From positions 62,001 to 126,000 of the forward strand of contig MQUF01000001.1 in the NCBI GenBank assembly GCA_001914235.1: a stretch of 64,000 bases of DNA. Direction: 5' to 3'. This DNA comes from Desulfobulbaceae bacterium DB1. GTDB lineage: Bacteria; Desulfobacterota; Desulfobulbia; Desulfobulbales; SURF-16. Positions 1 to 9,227 of the stretch are shown piece by piece. The notes under the pieces were generated by a model that saw only the letters and a program-made list of their open reading frames with translations, was not told the DNA's origin and did not search any database. Both the position numbers and the translations under genes were made by a program. The stretch's first letter is position 1; every line of letters begins with the position of its first letter.

Positions 1-2
1 GG

Positions 3-152
3 GCTGAAATAGTGAAAAGGCTGTTTGATAAGGGTGTGCTGGCCAATTTTGCCGGTGGAGTTGCCCTGCGTTTTATTCCGCCGCTGATTGTCGATGAGGC
101 TGGGGTGGAGAGCATGGTCAGTCGGCTGCGGGAAGTTCTGGCCGGCTTCTGA
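3..152 (+). CDS. argD: Class III aminotransferase, C-terminal fragment (probably acetylornithine aminotransferase ArgD)
   Basis: The last 49 codons of a gene that begins before the window. The visible tail ends in a GVLANFAGG... RFIPPLI pattern, as expected at the C-terminus of PLP-dependent class III aminotransferases of the acetylornithine/ornithine type. ArgD converts N-acetylglutamate semialdehyde to N-acetylornithine, and argF, argG and argH follow directly, so ArgD is the natural reading. The PLP lysine lies outside the window, so the exact substrate cannot be confirmed from this fragment. Other class III transaminases share this tail. Confidence 0.75.
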   Translation, partial: AEIVKRLFDKGVLANFAGGVALRFIPPLIVDEAGVESMVSRLREVLAGF

Positions 153-269
153 AAGCGGAAAAAAAACTTCCCAAAGATGTTGTTTTTTTGTATTTGTTAC
201 TGTTTGGTTCTTTTATAAAGCCTCGGGGAAAGAGGCCGAAGCAACTCGACAACCAGCAAACGAGCCTTT

Positions 270-325
270 GAGCCCACAGAGTCGACAGAGCACCAGGTGT
301 GTCTCTCCGGCAAACCTGTGGGCTC
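270..325. promoter_or_regulatory. Inverted repeat in the argD-argF gap
   Basis: A perfect 10-bp inverted repeat (GAGCCCACAG at 270-279, CTGTGGGCTC at 316-325) encloses 36 nt just upstream of argF. A shorter GCCTC/GAGGC hairpin lies near 221-237. This could be a leader structure, a processing site or a weak attenuator. No T-run follows, so an intrinsic terminator is unlikely. No clear ARG-box operator was recognised. Confidence 0.35.
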
Positions 326-353
326 TCTGGTTCATATAATGAGCGTGAGATTC

Positions 354-1274
354 ATGGCAAAGCATCTTCTGAGCTTAGGTGATTTCGATAAGGAACAACT
401 CTACTCCTACATAAAGCGGGCGTTGAAGCTGAAAGAGGAGTCCCGACAGGGCATCGGCCACAGCCGGCTTGCCGGCAAGGTTATCGGCATGATTTTCGAA
501 AAACCCTCGACCCGCACCCGGGTATCATTCGAGTCGGCCATGTACGGCCTGGGCGGCCAGGTCATTTATCTCTCCGGCCGTGACACCCAGCTGGCCCGCA
601 ATGAGCCGTTGAAAGACATGGCCCGCGTCATGTCTCGTTATGTGCACTGCATTGTGGTGCGCACCTTCGGCCAGGAGGTGGTGGAGGAGCTGGGCCGCTA
701 TGCCGCGGTGCCGGTGATTAACGCCTTGACCGATCTTTTCCATCCCTGCCAGATTTTAAGCGATATCATGACGGTGGAAGAGGTGAAAGGCGAGATCAGC
801 GGGCTGAAAATAGCCTGGGTCGGTGACGGCAACAATATGGCCAACAGTTGGATTCAGGCGGCCGGGCGCATGGGATTTGAGCTGACGCTGGCCTGTCCGG
901 CAGGCTATGACCCTGATCCGGCTGTCCTCGCCGCCGCGGTGCGGGGAGCGAAAAAACCCATTGTCGTGGTGCGCGATCCCTTTGAGGCGGTGCGGGATGC
1001 CGACATCATCAACTGCGATGTGTGGGCCAGCATGGGCCAGGAGGAAGAGCAGAATGAACGCATTGCCGTTTTTCAGCCCTACCAGGTGAACGGCAAACTG
1101 TTGGCCGCCGCCAAACCGGACGCCACGGTGCTGCACTGCCTGCCCGCGCATCGCGGTGAAGAAATCACCGACGAGGTGCTGGAGGGACCCCAGTGCTGCG
1201 CTTTCGACCAGGCGGAAAACAAGATGCACATTCACAAGGCGATTCTGGAACAACATATCCTGGCAGCAGGTTAA
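354..1274 (+). CDS. argF: Ornithine carbamoyltransferase
   Basis: Cytosolic enzyme that makes citrulline from ornithine and carbamoyl phosphate. The 306-residue length is normal. Visible motifs are the carbamoyl-phosphate loop STRTR near residue 49, HPCQ near 125, and the C-terminal HCLPAHRGEEITDEV block with the catalytic Cys. The ATG at 354 (MAKHLLSL) is preferred because OTCases start just before this helix. An in-frame ATG at 339 would add five residues, and neither start has a strong Shine-Dalgarno. It lies between argD and argG on the same strand, in an arginine operon. A dispersed palindromic repeat follows the stop immediately. Confidence 0.95.
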   Translation: MAKHLLSLGDFDKEQLYSYIKRALKLKEESRQGIGHSRLAGKVIGMIFEKPSTRTRVSFESAMYGLGGQVIYLSGRDTQLARNEPLKDMARVMSRYVHCIVVRTFGQEVVEELGRYAAVPVINALTDLFHPCQILSDIMTVEEVKGEISGLKIAWVGDGNNMANSWIQAAGRMGFELTLACPAGYDPDPAVLAAAVRGAKKPIVVVRDPFEAVRDADIINCDVWASMGQEEEQNERIAVFQPYQVNGKLLAAAKPDATVLHCLPAHRGEEITDEVLEGPQCCAFDQAENKMHIHKAILEQHILAAG

Positions 1275-1320
1275 GGGCTGTTACGAAACAATCATTTCCT
1301 TTCATTTCGTTACGGCACCC
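1275..1320. repeat. Dispersed palindromic element, copy 1
   Basis: GGGCTGTTACGAAA (1275-1288) faces TTTCGTTACGGCACCC (1305-1320) across 16 nt and starts at the base after the argF stop. The same arms recur at 9077-9128 and, on the opposite strand, at 61669-61716. This is one of three copies of a small palindromic repeat family. It could act as an mRNA-stabilising or terminating hairpin between argF and argG. Confidence 0.7.
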
Positions 1321-1379
1321 TTGCCGTTAACAGCATTGCTGGGTTCTCGTTTTTTTTGCACGGCGTAAAGGAGCTTTTT

Positions 1380-2582
1380 ATGGCAGGTGAGGTTAAAAAA
1401 ATAGTGCTGGCCTACTCCGGTGGTCTTGACACCTCGGTAATCCTCAAATGGCTGAAGGAGGAGTATCAGTGTCCGGTGGTGGCCTATGCCGCTGACATCG
1501 GTCAGGAAGAAGACTGGGACAAGGTGCGGGCCAAGGGGTTGGCAACCGGCGCGGAAAAGGTGATTGTTTCCGACCTGAAGGAAGAATTTGTCCGGGATTA
1601 TGTCTTTCCCGCCTTCCGGGCCAATGCCATTTACGAGGGCTCCTATCTGCTTGGCACCTCGCTGGCGCGGCCGGTGATCGCGAAAGAACAGGTGCGGATT
1701 GCCCTGGAAGAGGGCGCCGATGCGGTGAGCCATGGCGCCACCGGCAAGGGCAACGATCAGGTTCGTTTTGAAATGGCCTATCTGGGGCTGGCTCCGAAAC
1801 TCTCCATCATTGCCCCCTGGCGCATCTGGAAGCTCAATTCCCGCACCAAGCTCATGGCCTACGCGGAAAAACACGGCATTCCCATCCCGGTGACCAAGGA
1901 AAAACCATACAGTTCCGACGAAAACCTCCTGCATATCAGCTTTGAGGGCGGCATTCTCGAGGATCCCTGGAACGAGCCGGAAGAGTCCATGTTCAAACTG
2001 ACCCGTTCACTCGACAAGGCGCCGGAAAAACCGACCTATATCGAACTTGCCTTTGCCGGCGGCAATCCGGTGGCAATCAACGGTGAGACGCTGGCCCCTG
2101 CCGCCATGCTTGCTCGGCTGAATGAACTGGGCGGCATGAACGGCATCGGCCGTCTGGATATGGTGGAAAACCGTTTTGTCGGCATGAAATCGCGCGGTGT
2201 TTATGAAACACCGGGCGGCACCATCCTGCGTATCGCCCACCGCGATCTGGAAACCATCACCCTTGACCGGGAAGTGATGAAAATCCGCGACAGTCTGGTG
2301 CCGCGCTATTCCGAGCTGATTTACAACGGCTTTTGGTTCTCGCCGGAGATGAAGCTGCTGCAGAAGACCATGGACGCCACCCAGGAAACGGTAAACGGCG
2401 TGGTGCGCCTGAAACTCTACAAGGGCAATTGCATGCCGGTGGGACGGAAATCAGACCAGTCTCTTTACCAGGCGAGTTTCGCCACCTTTGAAGAGGATGA
2501 GGTGTATACCCAGTCCGACGCCGGTGGCTTCATCCGCCTCAATGCCTTGCGCATGACCATGCAGGCTTTACGAAAAATCTGA
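1380..2582 (+). CDS. argG: Argininosuccinate synthase
   Basis: Joins citrulline and aspartate using ATP to give argininosuccinate. The 400-residue length is standard. The N-terminal PP-loop reads [10 protein letters not shown] near residue 12, the N-type ATP pyrophosphatase signature. The family's [13 protein letters not shown] block is near residue 120 and the SSDENLLH segment near 180. The ATG at 1380 follows AAAGGAGC at 1368-1374. An in-frame TTG at 1356 would begin inside the leader and is less likely. Same strand and pathway as its neighbours argF and argH. Confidence 0.97.
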   Translation: MAGEVKKIVLAYSGGLDTSVILKWLKEEYQCPVVAYAADIGQEEDWDKVRAKGLATGAEKVIVSDLKEEFVRDYVFPAFRANAIYEGSYLLGTSLARPVIAKEQVRIALEEGADAVSHGATGKGNDQVRFEMAYLGLAPKLSIIAPWRIWKLNSRTKLMAYAEKHGIPIPVTKEKPYSSDENLLHISFEGGILEDPWNEPEESMFKLTRSLDKAPEKPTYIELAFAGGNPVAINGETLAPAAMLARLNELGGMNGIGRLDMVENRFVGMKSRGVYETPGGTILRIAHRDLETITLDREVMKIRDSLVPRYSELIYNGFWFSPEMKLLQKTMDATQETVNGVVRLKLYKGNCMPVGRKSDQSLYQASFATFEEDEVYTQSDAGGFIRLNALRMTMQALRKI

Positions 2583-2583
2583 T

Positions 2584-2720
2584 TGGTCGGACTGGTCCAA
2601 CTGGTCTAACTGGTCGGACTTGTCTGTTGGTCGAAATAATCGAACGAAGCAGGACCAGCAAGACCAGCAGGACCAGCAGGACCAGTCAGACCAATAAGAC
2701 TAACCGGACCAGTAAGACGA
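2584..2720. repeat. Inverted arrays of 9-nt repeats between argG and argH
   Basis: Positions 2584-2633 hold about six copies of a unit close to ACTGGTCNN. Positions 2650-2719 hold about eight copies of the complementary unit close to AGGACCAGC. Both have a 9-nt period, so the arrays can pair into a stem of roughly 30 bp with a few mismatches. Because 9 is a multiple of 3, the second array is open in the argH frame and would read as repeated (R/K)T(S/N) triplets from a TTG at 2627. The argH start chosen here lies after the array. Probably a non-coding structured spacer or repeat insertion. Confidence 0.8.
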
Positions 2721-2722
2721 AA

Positions 2723-4114
2723 ATGTCAAACGAAACGAAACTGTGGGGCGGCCGTTTTGCCGAAAAAACCGCTGCCTCGGTGGAGGCCTTCACCGCCTCC
2801 ATCCATTATGACTGCAGGCTCTACAAACAGGATATCGCCGGCAGTCTGGCCCACGCCAAGATGCTGGTCCGGCAGGGACTGATCTCCGCCGAAGAAGGAG
2901 AGCGGATTCGGGTCGGGCTCCTTGAGATTGAACGGGAAATCGAGCAGGGCGTCTTTGCATTCAAACCGGAACTTGAGGATATTCATATGAATATCGAGAA
3001 GGTTCTGGTGGATAAGGTGGGCCCGGCCGGGGCAAAACTGCACACCGCCCGCAGCAGGAATGACCAGATCAATCTTGACCTTCGCCTTTATCTGCGCGAA
3101 GAAACGGACCGACTGGTTGCGCTGCTCGGCGACGTGCGCGCCTCCTTTGTCCGTCTTGCCCGACGCTACCTGGGCGCCGTGATGCCGGGGTATACCCATC
3201 TGCAGCGAGCCCAGCCGGTGCTTATTTCCCATCACATGCTGGCCTATTATGAAATGTTCGGTCGTGACCGGGAGCGGCTGCTTGACTGCGCGAAAAGAAT
3301 CAATGTGTTGCCCCTTGGCGCGGCCGCTTTGGCCGGTACCGGGCTGCCCATTGACCGGGAATTTGTCGCCCGTGAGCTCGGTTTTCCCAAGGTCACGGCC
3401 AACAGCATGGACACGGTGGGCGATCGCGACTTTGCCGTGGAGTTTGTTTCCGCCTGTACCCTGATTCAGCTCCACCTGAGCCGTCTGGCCGAGGAACTTG
3501 TTCTTTGGTCCACCGATGAATTCCGCTTTGTCGAACTGGCCGACAGCTTCTGCACCGGCAGCAGCATCATGCCCCAGAAGAAGAACCCCGATATTCCCGA
3601 ACTGATCCGCGGCAAAAGCGGTCGGGTGGTGGGCAATCTGATATCGCTGATTACCATGTTGAAGGGGTTGCCGCTGACCTATAACCGCGATCTGCAGGAG
3701 GACAAGGAACCTGTTTTCGACACGCTCGACACGGTTTCCCGGGAATTGGCCATTACCGCCGAACTGCTCGCCAACATGAAGTTCAATACCGCCCGGCTGG
3801 AAGATGCCACCAAAACCGGCTTCATGACCGCGACCGATCTGGCCGATTACCTGGTTGTGAAAAATATTCCGTTCCGGCAGGCCCATGCCATTGTCGGCCG
3901 GACCGTTGCCTATTGCGTCAAGCAGAAGAAGGAACTGATCGATCTGTCCCTGGATGAGCTGCAACAGTTCTCCGAGGTGATTGAAGAGGATGTTTTTCAT
4001 GTTCTGTCGGTGAAGGGTTCTGTCGACAGCCGCCGCTCCATGGGCGGCACCTCCATCAGCCGGGTGCGCGAGGCCCTGGCCCTGGCGGAAAAAGAACTGG
4101 GGATTGATGCATGA
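2723..4114 (+). CDS. argH: Argininosuccinate lyase
   Basis: Splits argininosuccinate into arginine and fumarate, the last arginine step. The ATG at 2723 gives 463 residues starting MSNETKLWGGRF, the usual N-terminus. The fumarase/aspartase superfamily signature GSSIMPQKKNP is near residue 280 and contains the catalytic Ser loop. HTARSRNDQ near 110 and TGLPIDRE near 210 are also typical. The upstream frame is open through the 9-nt repeat array, but the ATG matches family length. The stop overlaps the start of the next gene by 4 nt (ATGA), which suggests coupled translation. Confidence 0.96.
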   Translation: MSNETKLWGGRFAEKTAASVEAFTASIHYDCRLYKQDIAGSLAHAKMLVRQGLISAEEGERIRVGLLEIEREIEQGVFAFKPELEDIHMNIEKVLVDKVGPAGAKLHTARSRNDQINLDLRLYLREETDRLVALLGDVRASFVRLARRYLGAVMPGYTHLQRAQPVLISHHMLAYYEMFGRDRERLLDCAKRINVLPLGAAALAGTGLPIDREFVARELGFPKVTANSMDTVGDRDFAVEFVSACTLIQLHLSRLAEELVLWSTDEFRFVELADSFCTGSSIMPQKKNPDIPELIRGKSGRVVGNLISLITMLKGLPLTYNRDLQEDKEPVFDTLDTVSRELAITAELLANMKFNTARLEDATKTGFMTATDLADYLVVKNIPFRQAHAIVGRTVAYCVKQKKELIDLSLDELQQFSEVIEEDVFHVLSVKGSVDSRRSMGGTSISRVREALALAEKELGIDA

Positions 4115-5172
4115 TGCGGCGCGGCTTTGCCATAGGGATCTGCTGTTTGTTGCTGCTGGTCATGACCGGCTGCGGCCGCAAAACTCCGGTTGTTCCTCCC
4201 CAGGCGGTGGTTCCGCTTCCCATTGCGGATTTGCAGTGTGTCCTTGACGACAAGGGCGCCACCCTGAGCTGGACCTGTCCTGTCCGGGCGGAAGACGGTT
4301 CGCGCATTGAGGATATCAGGACGTTCGCCATCATGAAAAGCGAGGTTTCTTTCGCCAGTTTCTGCGCGGATTGCCCGATTCAGTATCCTTTGCTTATTCC
4401 CATGAGCGGCGAGGGGGTGAAACCGGGGTCGAAGCTCACCTATCGCGACACGGATTTAAAAAACCGTCACTACTATAATTACAAGGTGCTTTCCCAAGGC
4501 GGCTGGAAGATTGTCAGTCGTGATTCAAACCGGGTTTCCTTTCCGTGGGAAAGCCCGCTTGTCGCTCCGGTCGGCCTGAAGATTGATGTTGCCGATGAGG
4601 GACTGACCGTCAGCTGGCAACCTGTCCGAACCCGGCTTGACGGCACTGTGCCCGACCTGCCGGTTGCCTATCAGCTGTACCGCAGCGACGATGGCACGAC
4701 CTTTGAAAAATTGGGCGAACCCCGTGCCGAACTTTCCCGGATCGATTCGGAAGTGACAATCAACAAAAAATATTTCTATCAGGTACGGGCGGTTGTCATT
4801 GCCGACGGCAGTGTGCTGCCGGGCGAAGCCAGTGAAATTATTGCCGGCATGCCGCGGGATTTGACGCCCCCGGCGCCTCCCCACAAATTTACCGTGGCCG
4901 CGGGACACGACGGGGTGACCATCCTCTGGGAAAGCACCGAGGTTCGTGATGTCGCCGGTTACCGAATTTACCGCCGCCCGGCGGGCGAAAAAGAGTATGT
5001 GCTGGTGGGTGAAACCGGCAGGAGTTCCTTTTCCTTCACCGATACCACCCTGCCGGAGGGAGAGGAAACATTTTTTTACGCCGTGACCGCCTTTGACGCC
5101 GCCGTTCCTCCCAACGAAAGTGTTTTTTCACGGGACATAGAATTTCGCCGCAAGGCGCGGCCAAGTTTTTAA
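4111..5172 (+). CDS. Lipoprotein with fibronectin type III-like domains
   Basis: A 353-residue secreted lipoprotein. A basic start, a hydrophobic stretch and a lipobox LVMTGC near residues 18-23 mark a type II signal peptide. The rest is beta-rich, with FN3-like repeats (LTVSWQPV..., VTILWESTE...GYRIYRR..., FFYAVTAFD) near 140-245 and 250-340. Its function is unknown; adhesion or a periplasmic scaffold is possible. It overlaps argH by 4 nt and precedes lysA by 21 nt, so it sits inside an amino-acid biosynthesis operon without an obvious role there. Start at 4111 or 4114 (two ATGs in a row). Confidence 0.8.
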   Translation: MMRRGFAIGICCLLLLVMTGCGRKTPVVPPQAVVPLPIADLQCVLDDKGATLSWTCPVRAEDGSRIEDIRTFAIMKSEVSFASFCADCPIQYPLLIPMSGEGVKPGSKLTYRDTDLKNRHYYNYKVLSQGGWKIVSRDSNRVSFPWESPLVAPVGLKIDVADEGLTVSWQPVRTRLDGTVPDLPVAYQLYRSDDGTTFEKLGEPRAELSRIDSEVTINKKYFYQVRAVVIADGSVLPGEASEIIAGMPRDLTPPAPPHKFTVAAGHDGVTILWESTEVRDVAGYRIYRRPAGEKEYVLVGETGRSSFSFTDTTLPEGEETFFYAVTAFDAAVPPNESVFSRDIEFRRKARPSF

Positions 5173-5193
5173 GATCAACCAAGAAAGAAAAAA

Positions 5194-6435
5194 ATGAACC
5201 ATTTTCATTACAGAGACAATGCCCTTTTTTGTGAAGAGGTGGCAGTGGCGGATATTGCCGCCCGGGTGGGAACACCGTTTTACCTCTACAGCGCGGAAAC
5301 CCTGACCCGCCATTTCAATGCCTTTGACGGCGCCTTTTCCGTGCCGCACATTACCTGTTTCGCCGTCAAGTCGTGCTCCAATATCGCGATCCTCAACCTT
5401 TTTGCAAAGCTTGGCGGCGGCGCTGATATCGTCTCGGGCGGCGAGCTTTTCCGGGCGCTCAAGGCCGGAATCGATCCCGGCAGGATCGTCTACTCCGGGG
5501 TGGGAAAAACCGAAGAAGAAATGCGTCTTGCCCTCAGCTCCGGCATTCTCATGCTCAATGTCGAGTCCCATCAGGAACTTGAGGCACTGCAGCAGGTGGC
5601 GGCATCCATGGGGGTAACGGCCCAGGTTTCCTTCCGGGTCAATCCGGATGTCGATCCCAAAACCCATGCCTACATCTCCACCGGCCTGGCCAAAAACAAG
5701 TTCGGCATTCCCATTAACGATGCCCTGGACTCCTATCTGGCGGCGCGGGAGATGGCCAATATCCGTATTGTCGGCGTCAGCTGCCACATCGGCTCGCAGC
5801 TCACCGATGTTTCCCCCTTTGTCGAGTCGCTGGTCAAGGTGAGAGGTTTTGTCGGACGGCTGCGGGAAGCGGGCATCGGCATATCGTATCTGGACCTCGG
5901 CGGCGGGGTGGGAATCCGTTACAATGAAGAGGCCCCTCCTTTGCCCGCTGCCTATGCCGAAGCACTGGAGCGGGAGATGGGGGGGCTGGACTGTACCCTG
6001 ATTCTCGAGCCGGGCCGGGTTCTGGTCGGGAATGCCGGCATTCTGGTGACCAAGGTGCTGTATACCAAGCAAGGCGGCAAAAAATTCGTCATTGTCGATG
6101 CCGGCATGAATGATCTGGCCCGCCCCAGTCTCTATGACGCCTACCACGCCATCCAGCCGGTAGTGCGGCGGGGAGAGGCAAAGGAAGTTGTCGATGTGGT
6201 GGGTCCCATTTGTGAAACCGGTGATTTTCTGGCCCGCGGCAAAGCAATTGCCGTTGCCGAAAGCGGCGACCTCTTGGCGGTGATGAGCGCCGGGGCTTAC
6301 GGCTTTTCCATGTCTTCCAATTACAACTCCAGGCCGCGGGTAGCGGAGGTGCTGGTCAAAGGCGACACCTTCCACGTTATCCGCAAGCGGGAGAGTTACG
6401 AATCCCTTATTGAGGGCGAGACGATTCCCGCCTGA
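5194..6435 (+). CDS. lysA: Diaminopimelate decarboxylase
   Basis: Decarboxylates meso-diaminopimelate to lysine. 413 residues, normal for the family. It has the fold III (alanine racemase-like) layout. The PLP lysine is in CFAVKSCSN near residue 58, HIGSQ near 197, the phosphate-binding glycine loop LGGGVG near 235, EPGR near 272 and the active-site Cys in the CETGDF segment near 345. The spacer carries AAGAAAG ahead of the ATG at 5194. dapF, dapA and dapB follow, forming the diaminopimelate/lysine block. Confidence 0.96.
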   Translation: MNHFHYRDNALFCEEVAVADIAARVGTPFYLYSAETLTRHFNAFDGAFSVPHITCFAVKSCSNIAILNLFAKLGGGADIVSGGELFRALKAGIDPGRIVYSGVGKTEEEMRLALSSGILMLNVESHQELEALQQVAASMGVTAQVSFRVNPDVDPKTHAYISTGLAKNKFGIPINDALDSYLAAREMANIRIVGVSCHIGSQLTDVSPFVESLVKVRGFVGRLREAGIGISYLDLGGGVGIRYNEEAPPLPAAYAEALEREMGGLDCTLILEPGRVLVGNAGILVTKVLYTKQGGKKFVIVDAGMNDLARPSLYDAYHAIQPVVRRGEAKEVVDVVGPICETGDFLARGKAIAVAESGDLLAVMSAGAYGFSMSSNYNSRPRVAEVLVKGDTFHVIRKRESYESLIEGETIPA

Positions 6436-6441
6436 TGCCAA

Positions 6442-7287
6442 ATGATTGAAGAACAGATGAATTTCCCAATTGAATTTACCAAGATGAGCGGCACGGGCAA
6501 TGACTTTATCGTCATTGATCACCGAAAACCCTTCCTTACCAAAGAGGCCATGGGGATTTTTGCCAAGGCGGTGTGCCGTCATAAATTTTCCGTGGGCGCT
6601 GACGGGCTGATCCTTATAGAAAATTCCGATCAGGCCGATTTCCGCTGGCATTTTTATAATGCCGACGGCAGCGAGGCGGAGATGTGCGGCAACGGCGCCC
6701 GCTGCGCCGCCCGCTTTGCCCACGGCAAAGGCATTGCGCCGGAAAAGATGCGTTTTCTCACCATTGCCGGCGAGATCCGGGCCGAGGTGACGGGCAGCAG
6801 CGTCAAACTGGAAATGACACCGCCGACAAATCTTGCCCTGGATCAGCGGGTGGAACTGGACGGCATGGCCCGCACGGTGCATTTTCTCAATACCGGCGTT
6901 CCCCATGCCGTCTGTTTTGTTGACGCCAATCAGGACACACCGGTAAAAAACTGGGGCGCAGCCATTCGATTTCATGAACTTTTCCAGCCCGCCGGCACCA
7001 ATGCCAATTTCGTCGAGGTGCTGGGACCGGACCGGCTCCATGTGCGGACCTATGAACGAGGGGTTGAGGATGAAACCATGGCCTGCGGCACCGGGGCGGT
7101 GGCATCGGCCATCATCGCCGGGCTCCTCGGAAAGGTCACGGCGCCGGTCACGGTGACCACTTCCGGCGGCGAAAAACTGATCATTCACTTTGTGCTTGTG
7201 GATGGAGGCGGCTTTTCCGGGGTCTGTCTGGAAGGGCCGGCCCATTTCATATATGACGGCCTGCTGCATGCCGAGGCAATTGCATAA
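6442..7287 (+). CDS. dapF: Diaminopimelate epimerase
   Basis: Interconverts LL- and meso-diaminopimelate for lysine and peptidoglycan synthesis. 281 residues from the ATG at 6442. The ATG at 6457 (MNFPIEFTKMSGTGNDF) would give the more usual short N-terminus, so the start is uncertain by five codons. Both catalytic cysteines are visible: EMCGNGARC near residue 78 and MACGTGA near 214. SGTGNDFIVID at the N-terminus is the family signature. Only 6 nt separate it from lysA. Confidence 0.95.
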   Translation: MIEEQMNFPIEFTKMSGTGNDFIVIDHRKPFLTKEAMGIFAKAVCRHKFSVGADGLILIENSDQADFRWHFYNADGSEAEMCGNGARCAARFAHGKGIAPEKMRFLTIAGEIRAEVTGSSVKLEMTPPTNLALDQRVELDGMARTVHFLNTGVPHAVCFVDANQDTPVKNWGAAIRFHELFQPAGTNANFVEVLGPDRLHVRTYERGVEDETMACGTGAVASAIIAGLLGKVTAPVTVTTSGGEKLIIHFVLVDGGGFSGVCLEGPAHFIYDGLLHAEAIA

Positions 7288-7333
7288 TAAAGAATAACAA
7301 AATTTTTTTATAGAGGATGAGAAGGAGGAAAAT

Positions 7334-8215
7334 ATGACACAGTTTCAAGGAGCTTTTGTCGCCATTGTCACCCCTTTTGTTGACGGGAAAATTGATGAGC
7401 AGGGCTTGAAGGATCTTATCGAATTTCAGATCGGCAACGGCACCCACGGCATCGTCCCCTGCGGCACCACCGGCGAATCCGCCACCCTGAGCCACGATGA
7501 GCACCGCCGGGTGGTGGAACTGACCATCGCCACGGTGAACGGTCGCGTGCCGGTGCTGGCCGGCACCGGTTCGAACTCCACCTCGGAAACCATCGAGTTG
7601 ACCAAACACGCCAAAGAGGCGGGTGCCGACGGTGCGCTGGTGATCACCCCGTACTATAACAAGCCTTCCCAGGAAGGATTGTACCAGCATTTCAAGACCG
7701 TGGCCGAGGCGGTGGACATTCCCTTGATCCTTTATAACGTGCCGTCCCGCACCGCAATTGACATGCAGCCTGCCACCGTAGCCCGCTGCGCCGAGGTCGA
7801 CAACATCGTCGGCATCAAGGAGGCGACCGGCGACATGAATCGCGCCTGTGACGTGATCCGGCGCTGTCCGAAGGATTTCGCCGTTTTGTCCGGCGATGAT
7901 TTCACCGCCATGGCCCTGGTGCTGCTGGGTGGAAAAGGTGTTATTTCCGTGACCTCCAATGTTGATCCGAAAAACATGGCGGACCTGATGAACGCGGCGC
8001 TGGCCGGTGACGTGGCCAAGGCCCGCGCAATCCAGTACAGCATCTTTCCCCTCATGGGTTCCATGTTTTTTGACACCAACCCGGTGCCGGCCAAAAAGGC
8101 GCTGGAACTGATGGGGAAAATCAAGTCAGGCCTGCCGCGCCAGCCCCTGTGGAAAATGGGGGATGAGCCCATGGCCAGAATGCAGGCGGTGTTGAAAGAG
8201 CAGGGATTGATCTGA
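7334..8215 (+). CDS. dapA: 4-hydroxy-tetrahydrodipicolinate synthase
   Basis: Condenses pyruvate with aspartate semialdehyde, the committed step to diaminopimelate. 293 residues, normal length. Class I aldolase TIM barrel: GTTGESATL near residue 44, YYNKPSQEG near 107 and LYNVPSRT near 134 with the catalytic Tyr. The Schiff-base lysine is in GIKEATGD near 162. A strong GGAGG precedes the ATG at 7334. It lies between dapF and dapB on the same strand. Confidence 0.97.
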   Translation: MTQFQGAFVAIVTPFVDGKIDEQGLKDLIEFQIGNGTHGIVPCGTTGESATLSHDEHRRVVELTIATVNGRVPVLAGTGSNSTSETIELTKHAKEAGADGALVITPYYNKPSQEGLYQHFKTVAEAVDIPLILYNVPSRTAIDMQPATVARCAEVDNIVGIKEATGDMNRACDVIRRCPKDFAVLSGDDFTAMALVLLGGKGVISVTSNVDPKNMADLMNAALAGDVAKARAIQYSIFPLMGSMFFDTNPVPAKKALELMGKIKSGLPRQPLWKMGDEPMARMQAVLKEQGLI

Positions 8216-8268
8216 GCCGTTGTGCTGACAATTCTATAAGCGGTGGGTTTAAAGAACGGAGAATTAAT

Positions 8269-9078
8269 ATGGCAAAAGTCATTGTGGCCGGTGCCGCCGG
8301 CCGGATGGGAAAAAGAATAGGCTACATGGTGACCCAGAACAGCGCTCTCACGCTGGTCGGGGGTTTTGAGCAGGCGGGCAGCCCGGAAGTTGGCAAGGAT
8401 ATCGGCGAGGTGGGCGGTTACGGCGCGGTGGGAGCAACCATTGCCCCGGGTCTTGAATCCATTATTGACACATGCGACGTGATCATTGATTTCACTTTTC
8501 ATGCCGCCACCATGGAATTTGCCAAGATTGCCGCCAAACACAAAAAGGCGATGGTCATCGGCACAACCGGTCTCAGCCCGGAAAATCTGGCGGAACTGAA
8601 AAGGCATGCGGAGCAGATTCCCATCGTCCAGGCGCCCAATATGGCGGTGGGGGTCAACGTGCTGTTCAAGCTGACCCAGAAGGTGGCCGCCATTCTCGGC
8701 AATGACTATGACATTGAAATTGTCGAGGCCCATCACCGGATGAAAAAGGACGCTCCCAGCGGCACCGCGCTCAAGCTCGGTGAGATGGCGGCGCTTGGCG
8801 TGGGTCGGGATCTCGCCAAGGTCGGCGTTTTTGAGCGCAACGGCATCATCGGCGAGCGCACGGATGAAGAGATCGGTATCCAGACCATCCGCGCCGGCGA
8901 TATCGTCGGTGAGCACACGGTTTATTTTGCCGGGCCGGGTGAGCGGATCGAGCTCACCCACCGGGCCCACAGTCGCGATAATTTTGCCCGGGGCGCAGCC
9001 GTGGCCGCAGCCTGGGTGGCCGGGAAGGCAAACGGCATGTATACCATGTTTGATGTGCTCGGGCTGACCGATATTTAG
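8269..9078 (+). CDS. dapB: 4-hydroxy-tetrahydrodipicolinate reductase
   Basis: NAD(P)H-dependent reduction of the DapA product to tetrahydrodipicolinate. 269 residues. The Rossmann loop GAAGRMG is near residue 8, the family motif EAHHRMKKDAPSGTA near 156-170, and the C-terminal domain contains the HRAHSRDNFARGA block. CGGAG lies about 9 nt before the ATG. It is last in the dap block and is followed at once by a palindromic repeat. Confidence 0.97.
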   Translation: MAKVIVAGAAGRMGKRIGYMVTQNSALTLVGGFEQAGSPEVGKDIGEVGGYGAVGATIAPGLESIIDTCDVIIDFTFHAATMEFAKIAAKHKKAMVIGTTGLSPENLAELKRHAEQIPIVQAPNMAVGVNVLFKLTQKVAAILGNDYDIEIVEAHHRMKKDAPSGTALKLGEMAALGVGRDLAKVGVFERNGIIGERTDEEIGIQTIRAGDIVGEHTVYFAGPGERIELTHRAHSRDNFARGAAVAAAWVAGKANGMYTMFDVLGLTDI

Positions 9079-9128
9079 GAGCCGTTACGAAATAACATGG
9101 CCATTTATTTCATCTCGTTACGGCTCCT
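9077..9128. repeat. Dispersed palindromic element, copy 2
   Basis: Perfect 14-bp arms AGGAGCCGTTACGA (9077-9090) and TCGTTACGGCTCCT (9115-9128) overlap the dapB stop codon. The arms match copy 1 (1275-1320) and, inverted, copy 3 (61669-61716). No T-run follows. The hairpin lies at the end of the lysine operon and could protect or end the transcript. Confidence 0.8.
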
Positions 9129-9227
9129 TATACCCCTCAAGGGGGTACTGAAAAGAGTGCCGTTCCGCGCATTTTTCCGGCCGTGTTATTTGTTTTACAA
9201 CCGCTTCGTCAAAAGCGCTGCATTATC

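Noticed and set aside
2584-2720. Possible CRISPR array
   Set aside because: The repeat period is 9 nt, with no spacers and no cas genes.
2726-4000. Minus-strand 424-codon frame opposite argH
   Set aside because: Shadow of argH, no domain recognised.
5128-7269. Minus-strand open frame of 713 codons opposite lysA and dapF
   Set aside because: It is the antisense of two clear genes with known motifs; the composition (many His, Gln, Arg) is typical of a shadow frame in GC-rich DNA.
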